Below, piece by piece: positions 1-7,601 of a stretch of 64,000 nucleotides of DNA. Every line of letters starts with the position of its first letter. Position 1 is the first letter of the stretch. Origin of the DNA: Dethiosulfovibrio russensis. Lineage in GTDB: Bacteria; Synergistota; Synergistia; Synergistales; Dethiosulfovibrionaceae. Below the pieces are notes generated by a model. The model was not told the origin of the DNA. It did no database searches and saw nothing but the letters and a program-made list of their open reading frames with translations. The stretch spans positions 62,001 through 126,000 of the forward strand of contig NZ_JAKGUG010000001.1 in assembly GCF_021568855.1 (NCBI RefSeq). The letters are read 5' to 3'. Position numbers and translations under genes: made by a program.

Positions 1-1
1 C

Positions 2-229
2 AAGAAAGGATTCCGAGAGGAAGCCGAGGCTTTGGTCAGGATGATGAAACAACACGTCTCAGGAGATTATCTCCAGACATCGGCCTGGGTCGATAAGGAA
101 GGCGGCGTCTGGAGTGCCGTAAACGACCCGAACTCCTACCAGGGACCCGGCACGGGATATTCCATGTCGGAGGAGCGTTGGAACCAGCTTAAGAACGTGC
201 CTTGGGCCATAAGGGCCGAGGACGTTTAA
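2..229 (+). CDS. pduC: Diol/glycerol dehydratase large subunit, C-terminal end (PduC), partial
   Basis: The reading frame is open from base 2 and ends with TAA at 227-229, so only the last 75 or so residues are present. The tail GDYLQTSAWVD...VWSAVNDPN..GPGTGY is typical of the large subunit of coenzyme B12-dependent propanediol/glycerol dehydratase, which dehydrates 1,2-propanediol to propanal or glycerol to 3-hydroxypropanal inside a microcompartment. The medium and small subunits follow directly. Nothing in this fragment separates a propanediol from a glycerol enzyme. The start and any upstream shell genes lie outside the window. Confidence 0.95.
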   Translation, partial: KKGFREEAEALVRMMKQHVSGDYLQTSAWVDKEGGVWSAVNDPNSYQGPGTGYSMSEERWNQLKNVPWAIRAEDV

Positions 230-242
230 GGAGGGACTTGGA

Positions 243-914
243 ATGATAAACGAAGAACTGGTCCGTAAAGTCATAGCCGAGGTCCTGCAGGAGGTCGCTG
301 CCTCGGAGAACGTAGGGTCTGCCTCCGTCACGGCAAGACCATCCGCTCCCGCCGTAAAGGCCGGAATCTCCATGGAGATGACCGAAAAAGAGAGGGCTAC
401 CCGTGGCACAGATGCCAGAGAGGTTGTAGTGGCCATACCTCCCGCATTCGGAACCGAATTCGACGCCACCATCGTGGATGTCTCCCTGGCAGACGTGCTC
501 CGTCAGGTCTTTGCCGGGATAGAGGAGCAGGGCCTTTCCTGGAGACTCGTCAGGGTCTATCACACGGCGGACGTTGCGTTCATCGCCCATCAGGCGGCGA
601 AACTCTCCGGGTCGGGAGTCGGTATAGGGATCATATCCAGAGGTACGACCGTCATACATCAGAGAGACCTGGCCCCTCTCAACAACCTGGAGCTATTCCC
701 TCAGTCTCCCCTATTGGATCTGGAGACCTTCAGAGCCATAGGCAGAAACGCCGGTATGTATGCCAAGGGAGAGCAGCCGGTGCCGGTGGCCACTAAAAAC
801 GATCCTATGGCCAGGCCTAAATTCCAGGGAATAGCCGCGTTGCTGCACAACAAGGAAGTCAAGGCACTGGATCGCTCCAAGTCCCCCATGGAGCTTCAGG
901 TCCGGTTCAGGTAG
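243..914 (+). CDS. pduD: Diol/glycerol dehydratase medium subunit PduD
   Basis: This is the medium subunit of the B12-dependent diol dehydratase, 223 residues, close to the usual 224 for PduD. The N-terminal segment (about 1-18, INEELVRKVIAEVLQEV) is an amphipathic helix followed by an Ala/Ser/Pro-rich linker. That is the classic encapsulation-peptide layout that targets enzymes into Pdu microcompartments. The body carries PPAFGTEFDATIVD and the later GVGIGIISRGTTVIHQ stretch expected of the family. A clear GGAGGG lies 6 bases before the ATG at 243. It lies 13 bases after pduC and 6 bases before pduE, so the three subunits are cotranscribed. Confidence 0.96.
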   Translation: MINEELVRKVIAEVLQEVAASENVGSASVTARPSAPAVKAGISMEMTEKERATRGTDAREVVVAIPPAFGTEFDATIVDVSLADVLRQVFAGIEEQGLSWRLVRVYHTADVAFIAHQAAKLSGSGVGIGIISRGTTVIHQRDLAPLNNLELFPQSPLLDLETFRAIGRNAGMYAKGEQPVPVATKNDPMARPKFQGIAALLHNKEVKALDRSKSPMELQVRFR

Positions 915-920
915 GGAGGG

Positions 921-1466
921 ATGACAGTGGAGATCAACGAGAAGCTTATAGCCGAGATGGTCCGTCAGGTCCTACAGAGTGGAGGAAGCCAGGAAGACGG
1001 GGCGTCTAATCCGCCTCAGGAAACTTCCGTAAAAGACCGGAAGGCACTGTCCAAGGACGATTACCCTCTGGCGGTTAAAAGGCCGGAGCTCTTGGTCGGG
1101 CCCAGAGGCAAGGGGTTCGACGAGCTTACCCTGTCCAATATAGAGAGTGGAAATGTGGCCTTCGAGGACTTCAAAATAACCCCCGATGCCTTGGAATATC
1201 AGGCTCAGATAGCCGAGGACGATGGATGCCATCAGATAGCCGTCAATCTTCGCAGGGCCGCGGAGCTAACCAAGGTTCCAGATGCCAGGGTGTTGGAAAT
1301 ATACAACGCTATGAGACCCCATAGATCCACGAAGTCCGATCTTTTGGGAATAGCCGACGAGCTGGAGAAGAACTACGGTGCCATGGTCTGTGCCGAGCTT
1401 CTTCGGGAGACCGCCGACGTATACGAACGCAGAAAGCTTCTCAAAGGCGATCTGCCTACCGAATAG
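921..1466 (+). CDS. pduE: Diol/glycerol dehydratase small subunit PduE
   Basis: Small subunit of the B12-dependent diol dehydratase, 181 residues (about 173 is usual). It opens with another amphipathic helix (INEKLIAEMVRQVLQS) and a polar linker, so it may also carry an encapsulation signal. Family signatures include DYPLAVKRPELL near residue 49 and the C-terminal TADVYERRKLLKGD. The ATG at 921 has a weak AGGT 8 bases upstream. A GTG at 927 would sit 6 bases after the stronger GGGAGGG, so the true start could be two codons later. The reactivase gene pduG follows after 9 bases. Confidence 0.95.
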   Translation: MTVEINEKLIAEMVRQVLQSGGSQEDGASNPPQETSVKDRKALSKDDYPLAVKRPELLVGPRGKGFDELTLSNIESGNVAFEDFKITPDALEYQAQIAEDDGCHQIAVNLRRAAELTKVPDARVLEIYNAMRPHRSTKSDLLGIADELEKNYGAMVCAELLRETADVYERRKLLKGDLPTE

Positions 1467-1475
1467 AGGTAGATC

Positions 1476-3305
1476 ATGGCGATCGTCGCTGGCATCGATA
1501 TAGGGAACTCCACGACCGAGGTCGCCTTGGCGGAGGTTTCGGGGGACGGTAAGACCTTCTTAGCCTCCGCTCTGCATCCGACTACGGGACTCAAGGGAAC
1601 GGTCCAGAACCTGAGAGGCATAAGATTGGCCCTGGAGAAGGCCATTGAAGCCGTTGGTTGGGATAGAGGGGATTTCGGCAAGGTGGACCTGATTCGGCTG
1701 AACGAGGCGGCTCCGGTCATAGGGGATGTCGCCATGGAGACGGTCACGGAGACGGTCATCACCGAGTCCACCATGATAGGTCATAACCCCTCGACTCCTG
1801 GAGGTCTCGGAATAGGCGTAGGGGTGACTGTGGCCTACGATGACCTGAGGAACCGAGCTAGCGGTGAATCGGTAGTCGTAGTCATCCCGGGCTCGGTCGA
1901 TTTCGAGGCCGCATCGGAGACCGTAAACGAGGCCGTAGATAAAGGCTTGGATGTAAAAGCTCTGATATGTCAGAACGACGACGGGGTCCTGATATCCAAC
2001 AGGCTGAGCCAGCCTCTCCCTATAGTGGACGAGGTCTCTGCGATAGACAAGATCCCTCTCGGTATGGACAGTTGCGTGGAGGTAGCCGGTCCCGGGAGGG
2101 TAATAGAGGTGCTTGCCAACCCCTACGATGTGGCCACCATCTTCGGTTTGTCTCCCGAAGAGACCAAACAGATAGTCCCTGTGACCAGAGCCTTGGTGGG
2201 AAATCGATCCGCGGTGGTCATAAGGACCCCCATGGGAGAGGTGAAGGAGAGGTCGATCCCTGCCGGAGAGATATCCATAGACTCGCCTAACGGCAGAAAA
2301 AACGTGGACGTCGAGGCCGGGGCTGAGGCCATAATGAACCTCCTCTCGATCTGTCACCCTATTACGGATATCTTCGGTCAGCCCGGCACCAACGTCGGAG
2401 GGATGATGGAGAGGGTCCGTACCACCATGGCGAAATTGACCGGGCTGTCGATAGCGGAGATCCACATACAGGACCTCCTGGCCGTCGATACCATGGTCCC
2501 TCAAAAGGTCGTAGGAGGTCTGGCCGGAGAGTTTTCTCAGGAGAACGGGGTGGCCCTGGCTGTCATGGTTAAGACCGCCAAGCTTCCGATGCAGGCGGTC
2601 GCAGAGGCCGTATCGGAGGACATAGGGATAAAGGTCGAGATAGGCGGGGTCGAGGCCGACATGGCTATCAGAGGCGCCTTGACGACCCCCGGAACCGATC
2701 GCCCTATCGCCATCCTCGATCTCGGAGCCGGCAGTTCCGACGCCTCTTTCATGAAGTACGACGGATCGGTCGAGCTGATCCATCTGGCAGGCGCGGGAAA
2801 CATGGTCAACACCGTCATATGCAGCGAGTTGGGGATCGAAGATCCCGAGCTGGCCGAGTCGATAAAGAGATATCCGCTGTGTAAGGTGGAAAGCGCCTAT
2901 CACGTCAGGCAGGAGGACGGCACGGTCCGCTTTTTCGATAGACCTCTTGCTCCTGACCTTTTCGGGAGAGTCGCTCTGGCTATATCGGACGATATCCTAC
3001 AGCCCATTCCTCTCAGAGTCTCCATGGAAAAGGTGCGGATGGCCAGGAGAAAGGCCAAGAAAGAGGTCTTCGTGACCAATGCCTTGAGGGCGTTGGAGCA
3101 TGTGGCTCCCGCCGGGAACGTAAGGATGATAGATCACGTGGTCCTGGTGGGTGGATCGGCCAAGGATTTCGAGATCCCCACCATGATAACCGATGCCCTG
3201 GCCCGATATGGAGTGGTCTCAGGTAGAGGTAACGTTCGAGGTTCGGAAGGTCCGAGAAACGCCGTCGCCACCGGACTGGTTCTCTCATATGGAGGTACGT
3301 CATGA
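1476..3305 (+). CDS. pduG: Diol dehydratase reactivase large subunit PduG
   Basis: Large subunit of the ATP-dependent reactivating factor that removes damaged cobalamin from inactivated diol dehydratase. It is 609 residues, matching the usual 610. It starts with the actin/Hsp70-fold phosphate motif GIDIGNSTTEVALAEV and has a second ATPase motif ILDLGAGSSDASFM around residue 412. The C-terminal VVLVGGSAKDFEIP and GPRNAVATGLVLS are typical of the family. An AGGT precedes the ATG at suitable spacing. Its stop overlaps the start of pduH by 4 bases (ATGA), indicating translational coupling of the two reactivase subunits. Confidence 0.97.
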   Translation: MAIVAGIDIGNSTTEVALAEVSGDGKTFLASALHPTTGLKGTVQNLRGIRLALEKAIEAVGWDRGDFGKVDLIRLNEAAPVIGDVAMETVTETVITESTMIGHNPSTPGGLGIGVGVTVAYDDLRNRASGESVVVVIPGSVDFEAASETVNEAVDKGLDVKALICQNDDGVLISNRLSQPLPIVDEVSAIDKIPLGMDSCVEVAGPGRVIEVLANPYDVATIFGLSPEETKQIVPVTRALVGNRSAVVIRTPMGEVKERSIPAGEISIDSPNGRKNVDVEAGAEAIMNLLSICHPITDIFGQPGTNVGGMMERVRTTMAKLTGLSIAEIHIQDLLAVDTMVPQKVVGGLAGEFSQENGVALAVMVKTAKLPMQAVAEAVSEDIGIKVEIGGVEADMAIRGALTTPGTDRPIAILDLGAGSSDASFMKYDGSVELIHLAGAGNMVNTVICSELGIEDPELAESIKRYPLCKVESAYHVRQEDGTVRFFDRPLAPDLFGRVALAISDDILQPIPLRVSMEKVRMARRKAKKEVFVTNALRALEHVAPAGNVRMIDHVVLVGGSAKDFEIPTMITDALARYGVVSGRGNVRGSEGPRNAVATGLVLSYGGTS

Positions 3306-3772
3306 CGTCCTGTTTGAGGATAGACGAGGACGACAGGCCTGCGATCCACCTTTACGTGTCTCCCGAGACGGAGGATTCTGCCGTCTCTCTGGTGGCGGCC
3401 GGAGCGGAAGAGGAGGGAATACCCCTCCGTTGGATATTCGGAAAAGGATCGGCCTCGGATCTAGCCAAAGAGGGCAGTTTGTCATCTCCCCTTCAGGTAG
3501 GAGCGGGGCTGGATTCTCAGGGAATAGCGGTGACCTTCGCCACCTACAGAGAGCGGGGAGCTTATCTGGAGGAGAGTTTCGAGGAGTTCGATAGGTCGCT
3601 GCTACTTCGATGGCTTGGGCAGGCCGCGGCTAGATTCGTGAAAAAAGAGCCTCTGCCGGAGTGGAGATGCAGGTCGAACCAGGAATCGGACCGATCCGGC
3701 GAGGATGGAATTGAAGCCATTGTGGCTCAGGTATTGAAGAGCCTTAAGAGGACGGAGGCGATGCACCGATGA
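3302..3772 (+). CDS. pduH: Diol dehydratase reactivase small subunit PduH with C-terminal helix
   Basis: Small subunit of the diol dehydratase reactivase, 156 residues, starting in the ATGA overlap with pduG. The PAIHLYVS and later EEGIPLRWIFG segments match the family, which resembles the dehydratase medium subunit and swaps with it during reactivation. The protein is longer than a minimal PduH. After residue 125 there is a polar linker and then an amphipathic helix DGIEAIVAQVLKSLKR. This closely resembles the N-terminal encapsulation helices of PduD, PduE and PduL in the same operon, but sits at the C terminus. Recruitment of the reactivase to the lumen is my inference. Its end overlaps the next gene by 4 bases. 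Confidence 0.9.
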   Translation: MTSCLRIDEDDRPAIHLYVSPETEDSAVSLVAAGAEEEGIPLRWIFGKGSASDLAKEGSLSSPLQVGAGLDSQGIAVTFATYRERGAYLEESFEEFDRSLLLRWLGQAAARFVKKEPLPEWRCRSNQESDRSGEDGIEAIVAQVLKSLKRTEAMHR

Positions 3773-4527
3773 ACGAACCTAGAACGGCCATGGGTTTTAT
3801 CGAGACCGTCGGTCTCGTTGCGGCCATCGCTGCGGCCGACGGGGCCCTTAAGAGCGCCAATGTGAAATTAATCGGCAGAGAGAATTCCAGAGGAGACGGT
3901 ATGGTCACGGTAAAGATCGCTGGAGACGTCGGAGCGGTCAAGGCGGCCATATCGGCAGCGAAGGCTGCGGTAAAGCCCTTCGGAACTGTGGTGTCCGCTC
4001 AGGTGATCCCTCGTCCCGCTGTCGGGTTCGGGCCGGTGATGGCCTATAACGACGATACCGAATCGGCGGCGGACTGGCTCTTTGAGGCGGCTCCCGGTGA
4101 AACTACCGGAAAGGTCGTGACGGTCGAGGGAACTCCCTCTATAGGGAAAAAAGACCGATGGGAGGCGGACATGGAAAACGTCTCTCAAGGAAGGACGAAA
4201 GGACGCAGAAAGGCGAGTACCCGTAAGAGGTCGAGCTCGTCCAAAGAAGTATCCGAGGAAAAACAATCGAGTAAATCCGGCGGAAGAAGGCGCAGGAAAA
4301 CCTCTCCCAACAAGGGGACTGCGAAGACCGACGTACCCGATTCTATCGAAGATGGAACGGAAGAAAAGAAGGTCGAGATAAAAAAAGTCGAGGGATCGCC
4401 AGAGATGAAGACTAATTCTGATTCTGAGAAGAAATCCAAGACGGAAGTCGGTAAGCCTCGTAAAACGGAGAGCGAGAAAATCCAGGAGAAACCCTCCGAC
4501 GATGCCTCCGGGCCCGTCGAAGGATAA
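3769..4527 (+). CDS. BMC shell protein with long charged C-terminal tail (PduK-like)
   Basis: Residues 1-90 are a standard hexameric BMC (BMC-H) domain, with [20 protein letters not shown] at the start and [10 protein letters not shown] closing the fold. About 160 further residues follow that look disordered: Lys, Arg, Ser, Glu and Thr dominate, with basic patches such as [18 protein letters not shown] (about 140-157). The C-terminal half becomes mixed-charge and acidic. Length and position match PduK, a BMC-H protein with an extension. PduK extensions carry cysteines, whereas I see no cysteine anywhere here, so an Fe-S role is unlikely. The tail could face cytosol or lumen and bind acidic partners; this is not known. 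The ATG at 3769 overlaps pduH by 4 bases. Confidence 0.85.
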   Translation: MNEPRTAMGFIETVGLVAAIAAADGALKSANVKLIGRENSRGDGMVTVKIAGDVGAVKAAISAAKAAVKPFGTVVSAQVIPRPAVGFGPVMAYNDDTESAADWLFEAAPGETTGKVVTVEGTPSIGKKDRWEADMENVSQGRTKGRRKASTRKRSSSSKEVSEEKQSSKSGGRRRRKTSPNKGTAKTDVPDSIEDGTEEKKVEIKKVEGSPEMKTNSDSEKKSKTEVGKPRKTESEKIQEKPSDDASGPVEG

Positions 4528-4550
4528 GTTTGAAAACGGGAGGAATCGTT

Positions 4551-4856
4551 ATGGGACAGGAAGCATTGGGATTGATCGAGACTAGAGGGCTCGTAGCAGC
4601 TATAGAGGGAGCGGACGCGATGGTCAAGGCAGCCAACGTCGCACTAATAGGCCAGAGGCTCAGCGGAGCCGGATTGGTGACCGTAATGGTACGAGGCGAT
4701 GTAGGAGCGGTAAAAGCCGCGGTGGATGCCGGATGTGCTGCAGCGAGCAGAATCGGAGAGGTCGTCTCCACTCACGTTATCCCTAGGCCCCACATGGATA
4801 CGGAGAAGATCCTTCCAGTCGGAGGAGTAGATACCCTCTCCGCATCGAACGACTAG
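4551..4856 (+). CDS. pduJ: BMC-H shell protein, PduA/PduJ type
   Basis: A 101-residue single BMC domain that forms the flat hexameric tiles of the microcompartment shell. The sequence runs [21 protein letters not shown], then [21 protein letters not shown], and ends with [19 protein letters not shown]. All are hallmarks of PduA/PduJ, including the PRPH..VEKILP-type tail. PduA and PduJ are nearly identical, so the symbol is assigned from position after the tailed BMC gene. I chose the ATG at 4551 because GGAGG (4538-4542) lies 8 bases before it. An upstream TTG at 4530 is in frame but has no ribosome site. Confidence 0.93.
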   Translation: MGQEALGLIETRGLVAAIEGADAMVKAANVALIGQRLSGAGLVTVMVRGDVGAVKAAVDAGCAAASRIGEVVSTHVIPRPHMDTEKILPVGGVDTLSASND

Positions 4857-4869
4857 GCGGTGATGTGCG

Positions 4870-5523
4870 ATGGCGATTTCGAAAGATCTGGTGGACAAAA
4901 TAGTGAGCGAGATCCTCCAGAGCTTGCCCGAGTCGCGTGTCGAGCACGATCTGGCTCTCGTAGTGGCCGGGGTCAGCAATCGCCACGTTCATCTTTCTCG
5001 GAAGGACGGCGATAGACTTTTCGGTTCCGGCCACGAGCTTACGCCCATAAAGGATCTACGTCAGCCCGGACAGTTCGCCTGCAAGGAGACGGTTACCCTG
5101 GGCACTTCAGGAGGGGTTTTGGAATCGGTGCGTGTCCTTGGCCCCTACCGTAAGGCTACCCAGGTGGAGATCTCTGCGTCCGATGCCAGACGGCTCAGGA
5201 TAAAGGCCCCCTTGGTAAAAAGCGGTGCCGACCTTCCCTGTGATCCCGTAACGCTAATTGGCCCCGCCGGTTCCATTACGGTCGAAGGAGGGGTGGGCAT
5301 AGCCTGGAGACATCTGCATCTCACTCCTCTCAGAGCGGCGGAACTATCCCTGAAGGATGGGCAGGAAGTGTCGGTGGAGGTGCCGGGAGACAGAGGAATC
5401 GTTTTCAACCGCGTCTGGGTGAGGGTCAGCGATTCTATGGAGGTAGAGTTTCACGTGGATGTGGACGAAGCTAATTCCTGCGGTCTTTCCACCGGCGATA
5501 TGGTCAGGGTGCTCGGATCATGA
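4870..5523 (+). CDS. pduL: Phosphate propanoyltransferase PduL
   Basis: PduL interconverts acyl-CoA and acyl-phosphate, recycling CoA inside the compartment and allowing later ATP formation by a kinase. It is 217 residues. The N terminus (KDLVDKIVSEILQSLPES) is an encapsulation-type amphipathic helix. The two metal-binding histidine motifs of the family are present: VSNRHVHLS (about 38-46) and WRHLHLTP (about 143-150). The last bases overlap the next gene by 4 (ATGA). No propionate/acetate kinase gene is visible in the window. Confidence 0.96.
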   Translation: MAISKDLVDKIVSEILQSLPESRVEHDLALVVAGVSNRHVHLSRKDGDRLFGSGHELTPIKDLRQPGQFACKETVTLGTSGGVLESVRVLGPYRKATQVEISASDARRLRIKAPLVKSGADLPCDPVTLIGPAGSITVEGGVGIAWRHLHLTPLRAAELSLKDGQEVSVEVPGDRGIVFNRVWVRVSDSMEVEFHVDVDEANSCGLSTGDMVRVLGS

Positions 5524-6371
5524 CCTCTTGGCTTACCCCCGAACTCTCTCTTTGCGGACAGGTCTTTCGAGAAGGGACGGCAGAAGGAGAAAACCCCGGA
5601 AATATCTGTCTCGGCTTCGATCTGGGGACCACCAACATGGTATTGGTGGCCTTGGACGAGGAAGGCTTTCCGATAGGAGCGGTTATGGAGCCCTCTAAAG
5701 CCTCCGTCAGAGACGGAGTCGTGGTCGATTATCTCGAGGCGATCAGAGGAATGAAGGTCTGTCTCGACCGGCTTTCGAGGGGGATCCCCATCGACGAATC
5801 CGTTGCGGTGGGAGCCGCCGCCTATCCTCCTGGGATATCCCCTAAAACCGCCAAGGTCTGTGCCAACGTGGTGGAAGCTTTGGGATTTGAGTGTGGAGGG
5901 CTGTACGAGGAGCCCTCCGCCGCGGCAGAGGCGTTGGGCATGGCCGACGGTGTGATCGTCGACATAGGCGGAGGGACTACAGGCATATCCGTCGTGAGGG
6001 ATGAAAAAGTGATCTTCTCCTCCGACGAACCTACTGGGGGTACCCATATGACACTTGTTCTGGCTGGAGCCTTGGGTGTCGATTTCGACAGGGCAGAAGA
6101 GGAAAAGAGAAAAAACAGGAACAGATATGCCCCTCTTTTGAAACCCGTACTCGAGAAGATGGCGACCATAGTCAGGGACGAACTGGAGAGATGTCCCGAG
6201 TCGGACGGACTTCCGGTAGTCCTGGTAGGGGGGGGAGCCGACATCGTCGGAGTGGAGGGCGTGATGGAACCGATAATAGGCCGTCCCGTATCCATGGCCC
6301 CCGAAAGTCTTTTGGTTACGCCGCTGGGGATCGCTCGTTCTCTTTGGAGGGACCGTTATGGATCTAAATAA
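5520..6371 (+). CDS. eutJ: EutJ-like Hsp70-fold chaperone of the microcompartment
   Basis: A 283-residue actin/Hsp70-fold ATPase with GFDLGTTNMVLVALDE as the first phosphate loop, VIVDIGGGTTGISVV as the second, and VVLVGGGADIVGVEG near the C terminus. These and the length match EutJ, a small DnaK-like protein of ethanolamine-utilization operons. Its role is inferred to be assembly or cofactor handling. The gene lies between pduL and a pduM-like gene, giving the operon a Pdu/Eut hybrid character. The start overlaps pduL by 4 bases, and the end overlaps the next gene by 14 bases. Confidence 0.88.
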   Translation: MTSWLTPELSLCGQVFREGTAEGENPGNICLGFDLGTTNMVLVALDEEGFPIGAVMEPSKASVRDGVVVDYLEAIRGMKVCLDRLSRGIPIDESVAVGAAAYPPGISPKTAKVCANVVEALGFECGGLYEEPSAAAEALGMADGVIVDIGGGTTGISVVRDEKVIFSSDEPTGGTHMTLVLAGALGVDFDRAEEEKRKNRNRYAPLLKPVLEKMATIVRDELERCPESDGLPVVLVGGGADIVGVEGVMEPIIGRPVSMAPESLLVTPLGIARSLWRDRYGSK

Positions 6372-7002
6372 AACGGTCGACATGGTACTGAAGAAGCTGT
6401 CGATTCCCAGAATAGGGGTCCTGTGGCATTCCAGATCCCGCTGGGAGGGCGATTGTGGCTTTGTGGACTGGGTCCATTATGTCGACGGAGGCCCGGGTCC
6501 TGCCGATCCTTGGTACGACCTGAATTCAATGGACAGACCGGAAAACGAGGGGTATTCCCTCGACGGCCTAATGGTCCTATCAGCTCCCCCCTCTCTTTTG
6601 AGGGAGTTGGTGACCTTTCCCGAGACCTCCGGTGGGAGGCTCATAGCCGGATGTCTGGGAAGAAATCTGCCGGTGGTGCTGGACGTCTCCTCTCTCAGGG
6701 GATGGAGCGCCTGGCAGGGCCCAATGGGAGAGAGGCTGGCGAGGGCCATGTCAGATTTGACTTTTTTGGGATGCTCTCTTGTCGGCTGGGGAACCGACTC
6801 GGTGAAAGACTCCGGTCTTACGGATAAAAGGGACGAGGGAGTCGCCTTGTCAGATCCCGGCTGGTACAGCTGGTCCGAGATAGCTTCGTCGGTGAGGCCT
6901 GGAGCGGTTTTGCATTTGGGGAGTGGCGTAAAACTTACCGATCAGGCCAAGGATAGGCTGTCTGCCATAGGCGTGACCCTGGAGGTGAGCCGACGTTGTT
7001 GA
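6358..7002 (+). CDS. PduM-like microcompartment protein
   Basis: A 214-residue protein that I assign to PduM by position (between pduL and pduN) and weak sequence features. It begins with a short amphipathic helix (LNKTVDMVLKKLSI), like an encapsulation peptide. It ends with a stretch (PGAVLHLGSGVKLTDQAKDR) resembling the C-terminal element of PduM, where a Thr/Asp-Ala-Arg/Lys-Asp motif follows a hydrophobic strand. It is longer than the enterobacterial PduM (about 163). The middle is tryptophan-rich and unlike anything I can name. PduM is a structural component of uncertain role. The identity is plausible but not certain. Confidence 0.55.
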   Translation: MDLNKTVDMVLKKLSIPRIGVLWHSRSRWEGDCGFVDWVHYVDGGPGPADPWYDLNSMDRPENEGYSLDGLMVLSAPPSLLRELVTFPETSGGRLIAGCLGRNLPVVLDVSSLRGWSAWQGPMGERLARAMSDLTFLGCSLVGWGTDSVKDSGLTDKRDEGVALSDPGWYSWSEIASSVRPGAVLHLGSGVKLTDQAKDRLSAIGVTLEVSRRC

Positions 7003-7298
7003 GCTACGAGCTTATAGTCAAGCCGTCAGATACGGCCAAGAGGATGATGTTAAGACGGGTCCCGTCCAGCGAGAAGAAAAGGATAGAGGCGGCTCGCTGG
7101 GGTGCTGTACTGCTTTTACAGGGACAGGTCGCAGAGCTCGTCGCTGCGGTGGACGACGGGGTCAAGAGGGCCCCAGTAGAGGCGGTGGAGATTTTGGGTA
7201 ACTGTCCGCAACACATACAGACCGTCGCCCTTATCGGAGGGGTCTCCGAGTGTCGTGCGTCCCTCGACGGACTGAAGGAAGGGGGACGACTGAAATGA
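6996..7298 (+). CDS. Short, apparently circularly permuted BMC-domain protein (PduU/EutS-like)
   Basis: A 100-residue protein starting at a TTG (6996), with GGAGGT (6981-6986) 9 bases upstream. Residues 5-23 (ELIVKPSDTAKRMMLRRV) followed by WGAVLLLQGQVAELVAAVDD and a closing VALIGGVSECRASLDGL align by eye with the order of secondary structure in permuted BMC proteins such as PduU and EutS. In those, the usual C-terminal strands come first. It lacks the 20 or so N-terminal residues that form the small beta-barrel over the pore in PduU. It overlaps the previous gene by 7 bases and reaches past the start of pduN. If the reading is right it is a minimal permuted shell tile. Confidence 0.6.
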   Translation: MLSYELIVKPSDTAKRMMLRRVPSSEKKRIEAARWGAVLLLQGQVAELVAAVDDGVKRAPVEAVEILGNCPQHIQTVALIGGVSECRASLDGLKEGGRLK

Positions 7299-7597
7299 AA
7301 TTGGGCAGGGTCGTAGGCAACGTGGTAGCTACCAGAAAAGACGATCGACTTATCGGACATAAACTGCTGATAGTTCGTCTCCTCTCCCCCAAGGGGGACG
7401 GCGATCTAGGTCCTTCCGTCAAGGGAGAAAACTTTATGGTCGCGGTCGATATGGTCGGTGCTGGCATAGGAGAGGATGTAATAGTCTGTTCCGGCAGCTC
7501 TGCCGCTAAATCCTCCGGCGTTCCGGATGCCCCTATCGACGGCGCTATAGTCGGTATCGTCGATTCTGCCGACGTGGACCCAAGAGAGGTCGGTTAG
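7295..7597 (+). CDS. pduN: BMC pentameric vertex protein PduN
   Basis: A 100-residue EutN/CcmL/PduN-family protein that forms the pentamers capping the vertices of the shell. Visible signatures are LGRVVGNVVATRKDDRLIG at the N terminus, the LLIVRLL strand, FMVAVDMVGAGIGEDVIVC in the centre and PIDGAIVGIVD at the end. The ATG at 7295 overlaps the end of the preceding BMC gene by 4 bases (ATGA), with AAGGGGG upstream. An in-frame start 45 bases earlier is possible but would lie well inside the previous gene. Confidence 0.95.
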   Translation: MKLGRVVGNVVATRKDDRLIGHKLLIVRLLSPKGDGDLGPSVKGENFMVAVDMVGAGIGEDVIVCSGSSAAKSSGVPDAPIDGAIVGIVDSADVDPREVG

Positions 7598-7601
7598 GTA
7601 G

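Noticed and set aside
1560-2903. Long minus-strand open frame of 447 codons across pduG
   Set aside because: It is antisense to a well-supported gene, is rich in His/Arg/Gly/Tyr with no family motif, and has no ribosome site.
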